Assembly (NCBI GenBank): GCA_945865545.1
Contig: CAMBEQ010000006.1
Coordinates: 19,007-83,006, forward strand
Reading direction: 5' to 3'
From: Sediminibacterium ginsengisoli
GTDB taxonomy: Bacteria; Bacteroidota; Bacteroidia; Chitinophagales; Chitinophagaceae
Length of the DNA: 64,000 nucleotides
The position numbers were made by a program, and so were the translations under genes. The notes below the pieces were generated by a model. That model searched no databases. It was not told the origin of the DNA and worked only from the letters and a program-made list of their open reading frames with translations. Each line of letters starts with the position of its first letter. The first letter of the stretch is position 1. Below, piece after piece: positions 25,716-34,613 of the stretch.

Positions 25716-28052
25716 TTAAGGGACAATGCTCAATTTGGCATAGTTGAGCATGATCTTTTTCTCTCCATTTTTGTCAAAAAGAATCACTGCTATGGGATTG
25801 TGAGCAGATCCTTCAATTTCTTTGATAACGCCAAATCCAAATTTTTGATGCTCAATTTTACAACCGGCTTCTAAGGAAGACGGATCACAAGGAGTAAAAT
25901 TAGCCGAAGGAATATGATTTTTATTGAGGGTATGTGGAGCTACTACTGGTAAATAGCTAGGCTTAGTTCCCTCCGTTTTTTTACTGGTTGTTTTCTCTGG
26001 ATCATTCCAACTTTTATTATTACCGCCATGCATTCTATCGTAAGCAGATCCCCAACCTGAACTTTGGTTGCGAGCACCGCCACCTGAACTTGTTTTGTCA
26101 ATTTGATCCTCTGGCATTTCATCAATAAATCGGCTTGGATCGTTTTGAACCAATTGCCCATATCGATAACGGGTGTTGGCATAAGTAAGCCACAAATGTT
26201 TTTTAGCTCTCGTTACAGCAACATAGAATAATCTTCTTTCTTCTTCTAATTCCTCACGTGTATTAACACTCATACCACTTGGGAATAAAGATTCTTCTAA
26301 GCCTACTAAAAATACACAAGCAAATTCTAATCCTTTTGCTGCGTGAACGGTCATTAATTTTACTGTATCCTCATTGCCTGTATCATTGTCTGCATCGGTA
26401 ATTAAAGTAATTTGTTGTAAGTAAGCGCCTAAACTAATATCACCTAATTCTCCATCTTCATTGCTGGGGCTTTCTGTCCACTCTTTGATAGAGTTTAATA
26501 ATTCTTGAATGTTTTCGTATCGTGCTAATCCTTCTGTTGATTTATCTGTGAATAATTCTTTAACGATGTTAGTATGTTTGCCTACTTGTACCGCTACATC
26601 ATAGGCATTGTGCTTAGTCAATTGATTTTGAAAATACTTAATCATCGTAACAAATTCTTCAATAGCGGTAAGGGTCCCTGCTTTAAATCCAAAACCTTTG
26701 GCTTTTTCTAACACCTCAAAAAAGGTAATATTCTGCTCTCCTGCAATGACCAAACACTTTTCCATGGTGGTTTTGCCAATGCCACGTGCGGGATAATTAA
26801 TGATTCTTTTTAAACCTTCTTCGTCTTTGGTATTGACAATAATGCGCAAATAAGCGATATAATCTTTTATTTCTTTTCTTTGATAAAAACTAAGTCCTCC
26901 ATAAATTTTATAGGCAATACCTGTTCTTCTTAAGCTTTCCTCAAAGGATCTACTTTGTGCATTGGTTCGGTATAAAATTGCGAAGTCTTTATTGTAAAAA
27001 TGATTTCTTAATTTATTTTCTTGAATGGCGTCCGCAATAAATTTTCCTTCATCATTGTCCGTCATGGTACGCACTAATTTTATTTTATCACCCGCTTCAT
27101 TTTCGGTCCATAATTCTTTTGGAATTTGTCCTATATTATTTTTTATGACATGATTGGCAACACCAATGATAGATTGACTGCTTCTATAATTTTGTTCTAA
27201 CTTCACTAACTTTACATCGTCGTAATCTTTTTGAAACTGTAAAATATTCTCAATGGTAGCGCCACGGAAACTATAAATACTTTGCGCATCATCACCTACG
27301 ACACATAAATTTTCATGCACCGCTGCAAGTAGTTTTGCAATTTGATATTGTACGGGATTGGTATCCTGATACTCATCAATGAGTATGTATTTAAATTTAT
27401 GTTGGTATTTATGTAATACTTCTGGGAAATTGTTTAATAGCTCATGCATTTTAAATAATAAGTCATCAAAATCCATAGCGCCATTTTTAAAACATCTTGC
27501 TGCATAACTTGCATAAATTTCTGCAATGGCAGGTCGATTAGATCTTGCATCTTCTTGTTTCAAAAAAGTATCTACTGCATATTCAGAGGGTCCTACTAAT
27601 GCATTTTTGGCAGCAGAAATTCGGTTGTGTACAATATTAGGCTTGTATAATTTATCATCTAAGCCCATATCATTGACCACCGCTTTAATTACTGACCTAG
27701 AGTCTTCGGTATCATAGATGGTAAAGCTTTTAGGATAACCCAATTTATCTCCTTCCGCTCTTAGTATTCTAGCAAACACACTATGAAATGTACCAATGTA
27801 CAAATTGCGTGCGTCTGTATTACCAAGTGCTTTTTCTACACGCTCTTTCATTTCAGCCGCAGCCTTATTCGTAAAAGTGAGTGCCAATATATTAAAAGCG
27901 TCTACTCCACTATGCATCAAATGAGCAACACGCGTGGTTAACACTTTTGTTTTTCCACTACCGGCCCCTGCTATAATCATCAAGGGGCCCTTTAGATGTA
28001 AAACGGCCTCTTTTTGCTTTTCATTTAAACCATTCAAATACGCTTCTTGCAT
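25716..28052 (-). CDS. UvrD/PcrA-type ATP-dependent DNA helicase
   Basis: This is an SF1A helicase of 778 aa from ATG 28052. Motif I is AGAGSGKT (residues 28-35), followed by LALTFTNKAAAEMKERV, the DExx box LIDEYQDTNPVQ, GDDAQSIYSFRGA, LEQNYRSSQSI, LMTVHAAKGLEF and FYVAVTRAKKHLWL. The C terminus carries a PcrA/UvrD tudor-like domain (EHQKFGFGVIKEIEG). The longer frame starts with GTG at 28067, but that stretch is itself the -7 box TATCTTCG, which ends 4 nt before ATG 28052, so the ATG is the better start. The role is repair and replication-fork maintenance. Confidence 0.97.
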   Translation of the reverse strand: MQEAYLNGLNEKQKEAVLHLKGPLMIIAGAGSGKTKVLTTRVAHLMHSGVDAFNILALTFTNKAAAEMKERVEKALGNTDARNLYIGTFHSVFARILRAEGDKLGYPKSFTIYDTEDSRSVIKAVVNDMGLDDKLYKPNIVHNRISAAKNALVGPSEYAVDTFLKQEDARSNRPAIAEIYASYAARCFKNGAMDFDDLLFKMHELLNNFPEVLHKYQHKFKYILIDEYQDTNPVQYQIAKLLAAVHENLCVVGDDAQSIYSFRGATIENILQFQKDYDDVKLVKLEQNYRSSQSIIGVANHVIKNNIGQIPKELWTENEAGDKIKLVRTMTDNDEGKFIADAIQENKLRNHFYNKDFAILYRTNAQSRSFEESLRRTGIAYKIYGGLSFYQRKEIKDYIAYLRIIVNTKDEEGLKRIINYPARGIGKTTMEKCLVIAGEQNITFFEVLEKAKGFGFKAGTLTAIEEFVTMIKYFQNQLTKHNAYDVAVQVGKHTNIVKELFTDKSTEGLARYENIQELLNSIKEWTESPSNEDGELGDISLGAYLQQITLITDADNDTGNEDTVKLMTVHAAKGLEFACVFLVGLEESLFPSGMSVNTREELEEERRLFYVAVTRAKKHLWLTYANTRYRYGQLVQNDPSRFIDEMPEDQIDKTSSGGGARNQSSGWGSAYDRMHGGNNKSWNDPEKTTSKKTEGTKPSYLPVVAPHTLNKNHIPSANFTPCDPSSLEAGCKIEHQKFGFGVIKEIEGSAHNPIAVILFDKNGEKKIMLNYAKLSIVP

Positions 28053-28056
28053 AGGG

Positions 28057-28064
28057 CGAAGATA
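28057..28064 (-). promoter_or_regulatory. -7 promoter element, predicted leaderless start of uvrD/pcrA
   Basis: The minus strand reads TATCTTCG followed by CCCT and the ATG at 28052. The 4-nt spacing equals that at the IMPase, MerC and pheS genes and argues against the upstream GTG start. Confidence 0.5.
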
Positions 28065-28132
28065 CACTCCAAATGCTTGATTATAATTGCTGGTGGAAAA
28101 CTATAAGACGAAAAAATAAAAATTATTTAAAT

Positions 28133-28187
28133 AAAAAGCCCCCCGAAAATTCGAGGGGCTTTTTAAAATAGGGAAAAACTATTTTAA
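28133..28187 (-). terminator. Double hairpin terminator after the OmpA-family gene
   Basis: AAAAAGCCCC pairs with GGGGCTTTTT (28133-28164) in a strong GC stem flanked by A and T runs. Next to it, TTAAAATAG pairs with CTATTTTAA (28163-28187). Both lie between the OmpA-family stop and uvrD on the minus strand and could insulate uvrD from read-through. Confidence 0.8.
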
Positions 28188-28210
28188 AATCTATAGTTTA
28201 ATTGTACCAA

Positions 28211-29101
28211 CTACTTTTTTTCAAGTAATTGAAAGAACTGATCTAATTGAGGAAGAATAACAATTCTTGTTCTACGATTAGCTGCTCTGTTATCAGGTGT
28301 ATCATTTTCTGTTAAAGGAATGTACTCACTTCTTCCAGCTGCAGTCATACGCTTAGGATCAATACCATAAGTTTCTTGTAATATACGAACTATCGTAGTG
28401 GCACGCTTAACACTTAAATCCCAGTTGTCTTCCATTAGGTTGCCTGAACTAATAATTTGCTTAGAATCTGTATGGCCTTCTACCATAAATTCAATATTTG
28501 GTTGTGCAGCCAATACCTTAGCCACTTTTCCTAATACTACTTTAGCTTTATCTGTTATACTAAAGCTGCCACTTTTAAATAATAATTTATCTGAAATATC
28601 TACATAAACTACTCCCTTATCTACTTTAACATTGATGTCTCCATCATTCAAATCCCCAATGGCTCCTTTCAAGTTCATTACCAAATTCATATTGATAGAA
28701 TCTTTACGTGCCATAGAGCTTTGTAAGCCTTGAATGTATAAATCCTTAGCTCCAATATTGTCTAATGACTTTTTAATACTTTCAGCTTGAGCACCTGTTA
28801 CAACAGACATGTCTTTCAATTGGCTTAAAACCACATTGTTATTTGATCTTAAAAATTCAACTTGTTTGTTTAAATCATCAATGGTTGATTGTAATGACTT
28901 TGTTTTATCGCTTGCTTTTTCTGCATCCGACTTGCTTTTTGTAATAGCATCTTGTGCGTCACGATACTTTCCTTGTAATTCTGCATAAGCACCATTTAAT
29001 TGTCCAAATTTGGTTTCTGCCTCTTGTAATTTTTTAGGACTTACACAAGAATAAGCACCTAAGCTAATAACAGCAAGTGCTAAAAAAATTTTACTTTTCA
29101 T
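28211..29101 (-). CDS. OmpA family outer-membrane lipoprotein with coiled coil
   Basis: The 296-residue protein has a lipoprotein signal (LGAYSC, lipidated Cys at about residue 19). A long predicted coiled coil rich in Lys, Asp and Gln heptads follows (about 25-125). The C-terminal OmpA-like peptidoglycan-binding domain (about 165-290) contains LLFKSGSFSIT, FMVEGHTDSK, WDLSVKRATTIVRIL and the signature NRRTRIVI. It probably tethers the outer membrane to the cell wall. It is monocistronic and ends at a strong terminator. Confidence 0.92.
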   Translation of the reverse strand: MKSKIFLALAVISLGAYSCVSPKKLQEAETKFGQLNGAYAELQGKYRDAQDAITKSKSDAEKASDKTKSLQSTIDDLNKQVEFLRSNNNVVLSQLKDMSVVTGAQAESIKKSLDNIGAKDLYIQGLQSSMARKDSINMNLVMNLKGAIGDLNDGDINVKVDKGVVYVDISDKLLFKSGSFSITDKAKVVLGKVAKVLAAQPNIEFMVEGHTDSKQIISSGNLMEDNWDLSVKRATTIVRILQETYGIDPKRMTAAGRSEYIPLTENDTPDNRAANRRTRIVILPQLDQFFQLLEKK

Positions 29102-29194
29102 TTTTTTTCTTTTTAATTTATATTAAACATCACCAGTGAGTTGTAAAAATACAAATATTGCTTAAAAAGTTAAACAATATTTTGTTAAAGCACC

Positions 29195-29758
29195 TCAGCT
29201 TTCTATGTCTTCGGTAATCCCTAAATTAGGTATATATCCTTGAAAATCCTTAAAAAATTGGACAATTTTAAACTTATCAGCCTTTTCGTCGTCAGAAACA
29301 AAAAAGGGCTCAGCAAAAACCACTTTGCGACTTTTAAAATCAAGACCCACCATCACTATAGGGACATTGGCATTTTTGGCAATATGATAAAAGCCCGACC
29401 GAAGCTTGGTCACTTTTTTACGGGTTCCTTCTGGAGATAAAGCCAAATGAAAACGCAGCTTTTTATTAAATAGAGCTACCACCTGGTCCACCATATTGTG
29501 CTGCTGCCGCCGGTCCACCGGATAGGCGCCTAAATACCTCATTAACCATCCAAGTGGAGGCCAAAAAAGTTCACTTTTCCCTAAAAAATGTACAAATTCA
29601 AAATGCATTTTTTTACGAATAGCTAATCCTACAAAAAAATCAAAACTATGTGTATGCGGTGCTACTATAATAATAGACTTAGGCAATTCAAAGTGAAATT
29701 TTCCTTCAATTCTCCAACCTCGAATATTAAATAACCACCAAGCTAGTAATTGTTGCAT
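29195..29758 (-). CDS. 1-acyl-sn-glycerol-3-phosphate acyltransferase-like protein
   Basis: The 187-residue minimal LPLAT-fold acyltransferase has VAPHTHSFDFFVG (HX4D: His and Asp catalytic pair) and the substrate motif LSPEGTRKKVTKLRSGFYHIA. PVDRRQQHNMVDQVV lies between them. It lacks obvious transmembrane helices except a short hydrophobic N terminus. It probably acylates a lysolipid at the inner-membrane surface. It sits alone between the OmpA-family gene and mnmH. Confidence 0.88.
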   Translation of the reverse strand: MQQLLAWWLFNIRGWRIEGKFHFELPKSIIIVAPHTHSFDFFVGLAIRKKMHFEFVHFLGKSELFWPPLGWLMRYLGAYPVDRRQQHNMVDQVVALFNKKLRFHLALSPEGTRKKVTKLRSGFYHIAKNANVPIVMVGLDFKSRKVVFAEPFFVSDDEKADKFKIVQFFKDFQGYIPNLGITEDIES

Positions 29759-29812
29759 AAATTATAAAACTAAAGTTAATGAAAAATTTCAATTCTTAAT
29801 TAATGAGCTACA

Positions 29813-30871
29813 TCACTTATTGAGCTGTTCAATTAACCCTGCATTCAATAAGGGGTCTACTTTTTCAGAAATAATCGGAATTAATTCTATTTTAGGTAAG
29901 GGCTCTTTATTTACATTTTTTTCATACCACTTATCATAGTACTTTAATAAAATAAAAAAGGCCTCTTTGAATTCTCCTTCTATAATATGATTGATAGCGG
30001 TTTTGGTTTCTAGCCCACCCAATCTTTTTTGAATTCTTAAAGTAGCATTCATTAAACTTTGCTTGTCAAATTTTCCATATCCTTCTAAAATAAAATTAAG
30101 CCTTTCTTCAAATGGGATGGTTAAAAAATAACACGTACTATTTCTCATTAAATGAAATAAAGGTGTCGGGATTAAAACGGTTCCAATTCTTTGGCTTTCA
30201 TCTTCAATCCAAATAGGGCCATTATTTTTATTTTGTTCAAGAAGTGAATGAGCTAAACTATTTTCAAACATTTCTTGACTGGGTTGAATGGCTTGTCCAA
30301 TGGCTCCATAGGCAGATCCTTTATGATGTGCCAAGCCCTCTAAATCAATAACGCTATATTTTCTTTTTTGCAATTCTTGTAAAATTTCTGTCTTACCCGA
30401 ACCAGTATAACCACCTAAAACTTTACAGGCATAAGGGATATTAAATTGTGCTAACACCCAATTTCTATAAGCTTTATAACCCCCAGTAAGTTGTATCACT
30501 TTATAGCCATATACATCTAATAACCAGGCTACTGCTGCACTGCGCATACCGCCTCTCCAACAATGAATGTAAATGGTTGGCTTGGCTGAAGCATTGTTTT
30601 TTTGTTTTTCACTCATCCAAGATTCTACTGTTTCAATCATACTAAGCATTTTGTTTCCAAAAAGAGGCAGCCCTGCTTTGATAGCTGCTTCCCTGCTTTG
30701 TTTTTTATAAGTAGTACCAATAATAGCACGCTCTTCATTGGTAAATAAAGGAAGATTTTGAGCACTAGGTATGTGCGCATGATCATATTCTGCTGGGCTT
30801 CTTACATCAATAATGATGCCTGTAGCTGCTTGAATGATAAAATCCTCGATATTAATTTTTTGTACAGCCAT
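29813..30871 (-). CDS. mnmH: tRNA 2-selenouridine/geranyl-2-thiouridine synthase MnmH (SelU)
   Basis: MnmH (352 aa) modifies 2-thiouridine at the tRNA wobble position, first geranylating it and then replacing sulfur with selenium from selenophosphate. The N-terminal rhodanese domain carries the active-site Cys104 in HCWRGGMRS. The C-terminal P-loop domain has GGYTGSGKTE (P-loop 154-161), followed by DLEGLAHHKGSAYGAIG, which is diagnostic of the family. Selenophosphate synthase (selD) is not in the window, so selenium use by this organism is not established. The gene is 1 nt from the glycosyltransferase gene on the same strand. Confidence 0.95.
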   Translation of the reverse strand: MAVQKINIEDFIIQAATGIIIDVRSPAEYDHAHIPSAQNLPLFTNEERAIIGTTYKKQSREAAIKAGLPLFGNKMLSMIETVESWMSEKQKNNASAKPTIYIHCWRGGMRSAAVAWLLDVYGYKVIQLTGGYKAYRNWVLAQFNIPYACKVLGGYTGSGKTEILQELQKRKYSVIDLEGLAHHKGSAYGAIGQAIQPSQEMFENSLAHSLLEQNKNNGPIWIEDESQRIGTVLIPTPLFHLMRNSTCYFLTIPFEERLNFILEGYGKFDKQSLMNATLRIQKRLGGLETKTAINHIIEGEFKEAFFILLKYYDKWYEKNVNKEPLPKIELIPIISEKVDPLLNAGLIEQLNK

Positions 30872-30872
30872 A

Positions 30873-31967
30873 CTATAAAGTTAATCGCTTTATGGCAGCT
30901 TCAAGCGCTTCTGTAGAAAATGCTGAAAAGGGAGGCTGTTTAAAATTAAAACGACTTGCTTCTTCTAAAGCTACTTTCAAATTAAAATTTTCTTGATTAA
31001 AACATAGTGCCCAATTTTTTTCTTGCCATAAATTTCCTAAATACAATTGCTCTGTTTGACCTGGCGTAGGAATAAAAATTAATTTTTTTCCAAAGGGGAT
31101 CAGTTCCATCAGCGTGGTATACCCTCCTCTACAAATAATATATTCTGCATTTTGTATTTCTTTCACTAATTCAGTCGCTGCTAAATGCGGATAAATGATA
31201 GACCTAGCTGTTTGTTGATAAGCTTTATTATTATTAGGCGTCCCTGCAATAAGAACAAAAGACAGCTTTAATTCATTGCCCATTTTCCATAATAAATTTT
31301 CTAATAAAGTTCTTTGTGGTTCAGGCCCCGACACGATGCCTAAAAAAATGTTGGTAGAATTAGTTGTAATAGCATTATTTTTGGCTGCTTCCATTAATCT
31401 AGATAAGCAACCCATATACCATATAGGAATGGCCGGCTTATGGGGAGGATTTGATAAAATGCCTGATAAATTATCGTTACCGGCGATATCTGGAATCCAA
31501 CAAGCAGAAAATCGATTTAACCATGCATATACTAATTTTTGAAATAATCTTGTTGCCCATGTAAAATGCATTTGTAAATTTAACTGATGGGTAATAAATA
31601 CAGAGGGAACTTGCTGATGATAAAAACCAAAACGATTGTCTGAAATAATTAAATCAAATTGAAATTGTTGCTGCGCCTTCTTTAGCCAGTAGTATTCGTA
31701 AACAATACTGTAAATAATTTTAGGAACTTGGGTTAATAAAATTATAGGAAGCACATAGCCCCTTTTAGCATATTTGATTCTATAGCCCCTTAAGTTTAAA
31801 AAAGTAGCCGTAGGGAGGGCTTCTTTTAAAATAGTTTCATGATTTTTTTCAGTAGCAATATATACCTCATAGCCTAGGGCTTGTAATGATTTGATGAGGG
31901 TAATACACCTTGTGGCGTGTCCCAAACCCCAATCAATGGGTGAAATACAAACGGAAGGCTTTTTCAT
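30873..31967 (-). CDS. MurG-like family glycosyltransferase (GT28 C-terminal type)
   Basis: The 364-residue GT-B glycosyltransferase has an N-terminal Rossmann half beginning ISPIDWGLGHATRCITLI. The C-terminal nucleotide-sugar binding block is YIICRGGYTTLMELIPFGKKLIFIPTPGQTEQ, which resembles MurG/diacylglycerol glucosyltransferase domains. The acceptor is unknown; a glycolipid or envelope glycan is likely for this fold. It overlaps or abuts mnmH (1 nt gap), which is probably cotranscription without shared function. Confidence 0.85.
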   Translation of the reverse strand: MKKPSVCISPIDWGLGHATRCITLIKSLQALGYEVYIATEKNHETILKEALPTATFLNLRGYRIKYAKRGYVLPIILLTQVPKIIYSIVYEYYWLKKAQQQFQFDLIISDNRFGFYHQQVPSVFITHQLNLQMHFTWATRLFQKLVYAWLNRFSACWIPDIAGNDNLSGILSNPPHKPAIPIWYMGCLSRLMEAAKNNAITTNSTNIFLGIVSGPEPQRTLLENLLWKMGNELKLSFVLIAGTPNNNKAYQQTARSIIYPHLAATELVKEIQNAEYIICRGGYTTLMELIPFGKKLIFIPTPGQTEQLYLGNLWQEKNWALCFNQENFNLKVALEEASRFNFKQPPFSAFSTEALEAAIKRLTL

Positions 31968-32037
31968 AAAGTGCTAATTTAATCAATATTATACATGTTT
32001 AAAACTGTAAATTTGATTTAGGATTAAAACTACCCCA

Positions 32038-33306
32038 ATGCCTTTATTTACAAAAGATAAATCTATTGCTTTATATGCCGCATTGGTTTCTTTTGGTACC
32101 TATGTTTTTGTTTTTGGATTTAGAAAATCTTTTACTGTTTGCACTTTTGATGGATTAACTTTTGGCCCTATTGCTTATAAAACAGCATTGGTGATAAGTC
32201 AAATGTTAGGGTATCTATTGGCCAAGTTTTATGGTATTAAATTTATTTCAGGCCTACAGAAGGTAAATCGGTATAAAATTATTTTTTTATTAACTGGAAT
32301 TTCTTGGTTCGCTTGGTTGTTATTTGCTATTGTTCCAGCGCCCTATAATGTAGTTTTTTTGTTTTTAAATGGATTTCCTTTAGGCATGTTGTGGGGGATT
32401 GTTTTTTCTTATGTGGAAGGGCGAAAGAGTACCGATTTCATTGGAGCCGCTTTAGCCGTGAGTTTTATTTTTGCTTCGGGTTGGGTAAAATCGGTAGGCG
32501 CTTGGTTAATGGCAGAATATTCTATTACCCAATTTTGGGTTCCTTTTTGTACAGGATTGGTTTTTGCGTTACCACTTATTATATGTGTATATGGTTTAGA
32601 AAAAATACCAGCTCCTTCTGAAGAAGACGAGTTATTAAGAACTAAGCGTATCCCAATGACGGGCACGGATAGAAAAAAGTTATTGAAACAATACTTACCA
32701 GGCATTATTGCCTTTGTAGTTATTTATTTATTTGCCACTATATTTAGAGATATCCGAGATAATTTTTCTGCTGATATGTGGAAGGAGATGGGTTATACAT
32801 CGAGCCCTTCTATATTTACACAAACTGAAACCCCTATTACTATTTTTATTTTAATAATTATGGGCGCTGTGGTGCTGATTAAAAATAGTTTTAAAGCATT
32901 AATGGTGGCCCATGTTTTTATTTTAATTGGATTTATAGTAGCAGGTGTTTCTACGTATTATTTTTCCTATCATTTATTAACTCCTTTTTGGTGGATGATT
33001 TGGGTGGGCCTTGGTTTGTACTTGGTCTATATTCCCTTTAATTCAATTTTCTTCGATCGATTGATTGCTGCATTTTCTATGAAAGGCAACGCTGGCTTCT
33101 TTATATATGTTGCGGATTCGGTGGGTTATGTAGGAAGCGTAACGGTAATGCTAGCTAAAGAGGGCATGAGCTTACAAATTAAATGGACGCAATTTTTTTC
33201 ACAAAGTGTAATGATCCTTTCTCTAGTGGGAATATTCATTACCCTATATGCAATGTATTATTTTTCAAAAAAACATAAGGCAACTCAAGCCATTGCTTCT
33301 TTTTAA
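32038..33306 (+). CDS. DUF5690 family MFS-like membrane protein
   Basis: The 422-residue protein has 11-12 hydrophobic helices. The N-terminal stretch (SFGTYVFVFGFRKSFTVCTFDGL) and the central FATIFRDIRDNFSADMWKEMG match what I know of the Bacteroidota family DUF5690, a distant MFS branch of unknown substrate. The EGRKSTDFIGAALAVSF loop after helix 4 is charged. It stands alone, divergent from the glycosyltransferase and convergent with msrB. Function is not assignable from sequence. Confidence 0.8.
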   Translation: MPLFTKDKSIALYAALVSFGTYVFVFGFRKSFTVCTFDGLTFGPIAYKTALVISQMLGYLLAKFYGIKFISGLQKVNRYKIIFLLTGISWFAWLLFAIVPAPYNVVFLFLNGFPLGMLWGIVFSYVEGRKSTDFIGAALAVSFIFASGWVKSVGAWLMAEYSITQFWVPFCTGLVFALPLIICVYGLEKIPAPSEEDELLRTKRIPMTGTDRKKLLKQYLPGIIAFVVIYLFATIFRDIRDNFSADMWKEMGYTSSPSIFTQTETPITIFILIIMGAVVLIKNSFKALMVAHVFILIGFIVAGVSTYYFSYHLLTPFWWMIWVGLGLYLVYIPFNSIFFDRLIAAFSMKGNAGFFIYVADSVGYVGSVTVMLAKEGMSLQIKWTQFFSQSVMILSLVGIFITLYAMYYFSKKHKATQAIASF

Positions 33307-33327
33307 GCATCTAATGATACAACCTTT

Positions 33328-33843
33328 TTATTTTTCTAAAGCAAGGACAACGCCGTTAATGCAATAACGTAAACCAGTGGGTGGCGGTCCATCCTCAAAA
33401 ACATGTCCTAAATGTCCTTTGCATTTTCCGCATTCTACTTCAGTTCTCACCATGCCATGGCTATTGTCGGGAATATAAATAATAGAACTTTTAGTGATTG
33501 GTTCAAAAAAGCTAGGCCAGCCACAACCACTTTCAAATTTGGCGGTGCTTTTAAATAAGGGGTTACCACAGGCTGCACAATGAAAAGTACCCACTTCTTT
33601 ACTTGTTTCAAAAGCGCTACTAAAAGGCCTTTCGGTTCCTTTTTCTCTTGCTATTTGATATACTTCGGGCGATAACACTTGTTTCCAAACACTATCTGCT
33701 AGTACCAGCTTTTCTTTGCTCGTAGTGGAGTAAAACTTATTTTTCATTTCTGACATAGCGGCATTATTTAATTTGCTTTTATTCGGATTCTGAGCGCAGG
33801 CTCCAAGACTTAGTAATAGGAAACAACAGATGATTTTGTACAT
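33328..33843 (-). CDS. msrB: Peptide-methionine (R)-S-oxide reductase MsrB, exported lipoprotein form
   Basis: The 171-residue protein has a lipoprotein signal (LLSLGACAQ, Cys at about residue 16) followed by an MsrB domain. The zinc-binding pairs are CAACGNPLF and [12 protein letters not shown]. The catalytic Cys lies in [12 protein letters not shown], with [10 protein letters not shown] upstream. It repairs R-methionine sulfoxide in envelope proteins. The lipid anchor implies a periplasmic location, where the reductant would have to be supplied across the membrane. Confidence 0.94.
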   Translation of the reverse strand: MYKIICCFLLLSLGACAQNPNKSKLNNAAMSEMKNKFYSTTSKEKLVLADSVWKQVLSPEVYQIAREKGTERPFSSAFETSKEVGTFHCAACGNPLFKSTAKFESGCGWPSFFEPITKSSIIYIPDNSHGMVRTEVECGKCKGHLGHVFEDGPPPTGLRYCINGVVLALEK

Positions 33844-33942
33844 AGACTCTTATTCGGTAGTAAAAATACTAACAACTATTCATCTTTTTTGTTTAGTTTA
33901 TATTTAAAAAAGGAGATTTTTTATAAATCTACGACAGTTCAG

Positions 33943-33950
33943 TATATTTG
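33943..33950 (+). promoter_or_regulatory. Candidate -7 promoter element of adk
   Basis: TATATTTG matches TAnnTTTG exactly and lies 16 nt before the adk ATG at 33967. It supports that start over the longer frame from 33889. Confidence 0.5.
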
Positions 33951-33966
33951 TTGTCAACCCTATAGC

Positions 33967-34542
33967 ATGTTTAATTTAATCTTATTTGGCCCTCCGGGCA
34001 GCGGCAAAGGCACTCAAAGTGAGCACATTATTGAATCCTTTGGATTACAACACCTGAGTACTGGAAATTTATTAAGAACGGAAATTGCCAACCAAACCAC
34101 TTTAGGCATGGAAGCAAAGCGTTTAATGGATGCTGGTCAATTAGTACCCGATGCGGTAGTGATTGGTATGGTAGGAAATTTTATGGATGCGCGTCCTGAA
34201 GCAAAAGGGTTTTTATTTGATGGTTTTCCGCGCACGACTGCACAATGCGTTGCATTAGATGCTTTATTGAAAGAGAAAAAAAGTGAAATTAATGTGGTGT
34301 TAGCCCTTGAGGTAAGTGAAGAAGAATTAGTAAAAAGATTATTGGGTCGTGGTTTAACTTCGGGCCGAAGCGATGACACTAATGAAACAATCATCCGTGC
34401 AAGAATTCAAGAGTATCATGATAAAACTACGGCTGTGGCTACTTATTATGCAAAATTTAATAAAGTAGTAGCGGTAACAGGAGAAGGTACGGTGGAAAGT
34501 ATTTATGCCGATTTGAAAAAAGAAATTGACGCAAGAATTTAA
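33967..34542 (+). CDS. adk: Adenylate kinase
   Basis: Adk (191 aa from ATG 33967) interconverts ATP, ADP and AMP. It opens MFNLILFGPPGSGKGTQ (P-loop), followed by LSTGNLLRTEI, DGFPRTTAQ and LLGRGLTSGRSDD. The LID is the short form without zinc-finger cysteines. The open frame extends upstream to 33889, but the added 26 residues run across the -7 box and do not resemble the family. The gene ends at a strong bidirectional terminator shared with fabG. Confidence 0.97.
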   Translation: MFNLILFGPPGSGKGTQSEHIIESFGLQHLSTGNLLRTEIANQTTLGMEAKRLMDAGQLVPDAVVIGMVGNFMDARPEAKGFLFDGFPRTTAQCVALDALLKEKKSEINVVLALEVSEEELVKRLLGRGLTSGRSDDTNETIIRARIQEYHDKTTAVATYYAKFNKVVAVTGEGTVESIYADLKKEIDARI

Positions 34543-34564
34543 TGTTTGCAAAATAGTTGAAATA

Positions 34565-34597
34565 AAAAAGGAGTCCCATTTATCGGGACTCCTTTTT
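34565..34597. terminator. Bidirectional terminator between adk and fabG
   Basis: AAAAAGGAGTCCC (34565-34577) pairs perfectly with GGGACTCCTTTTT (34585-34597) around a 7-nt loop. A and T runs on both sides let it serve both convergent genes. Confidence 0.92.
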
Positions 34598-34613
34598 AGT
34601 ATTAAAGAGTTTT

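Noticed and set aside
33889-33966. N-terminal extension of adk
   Set aside because: It spans the TATATTTG promoter box, and the known adk N terminus starts at 33967.
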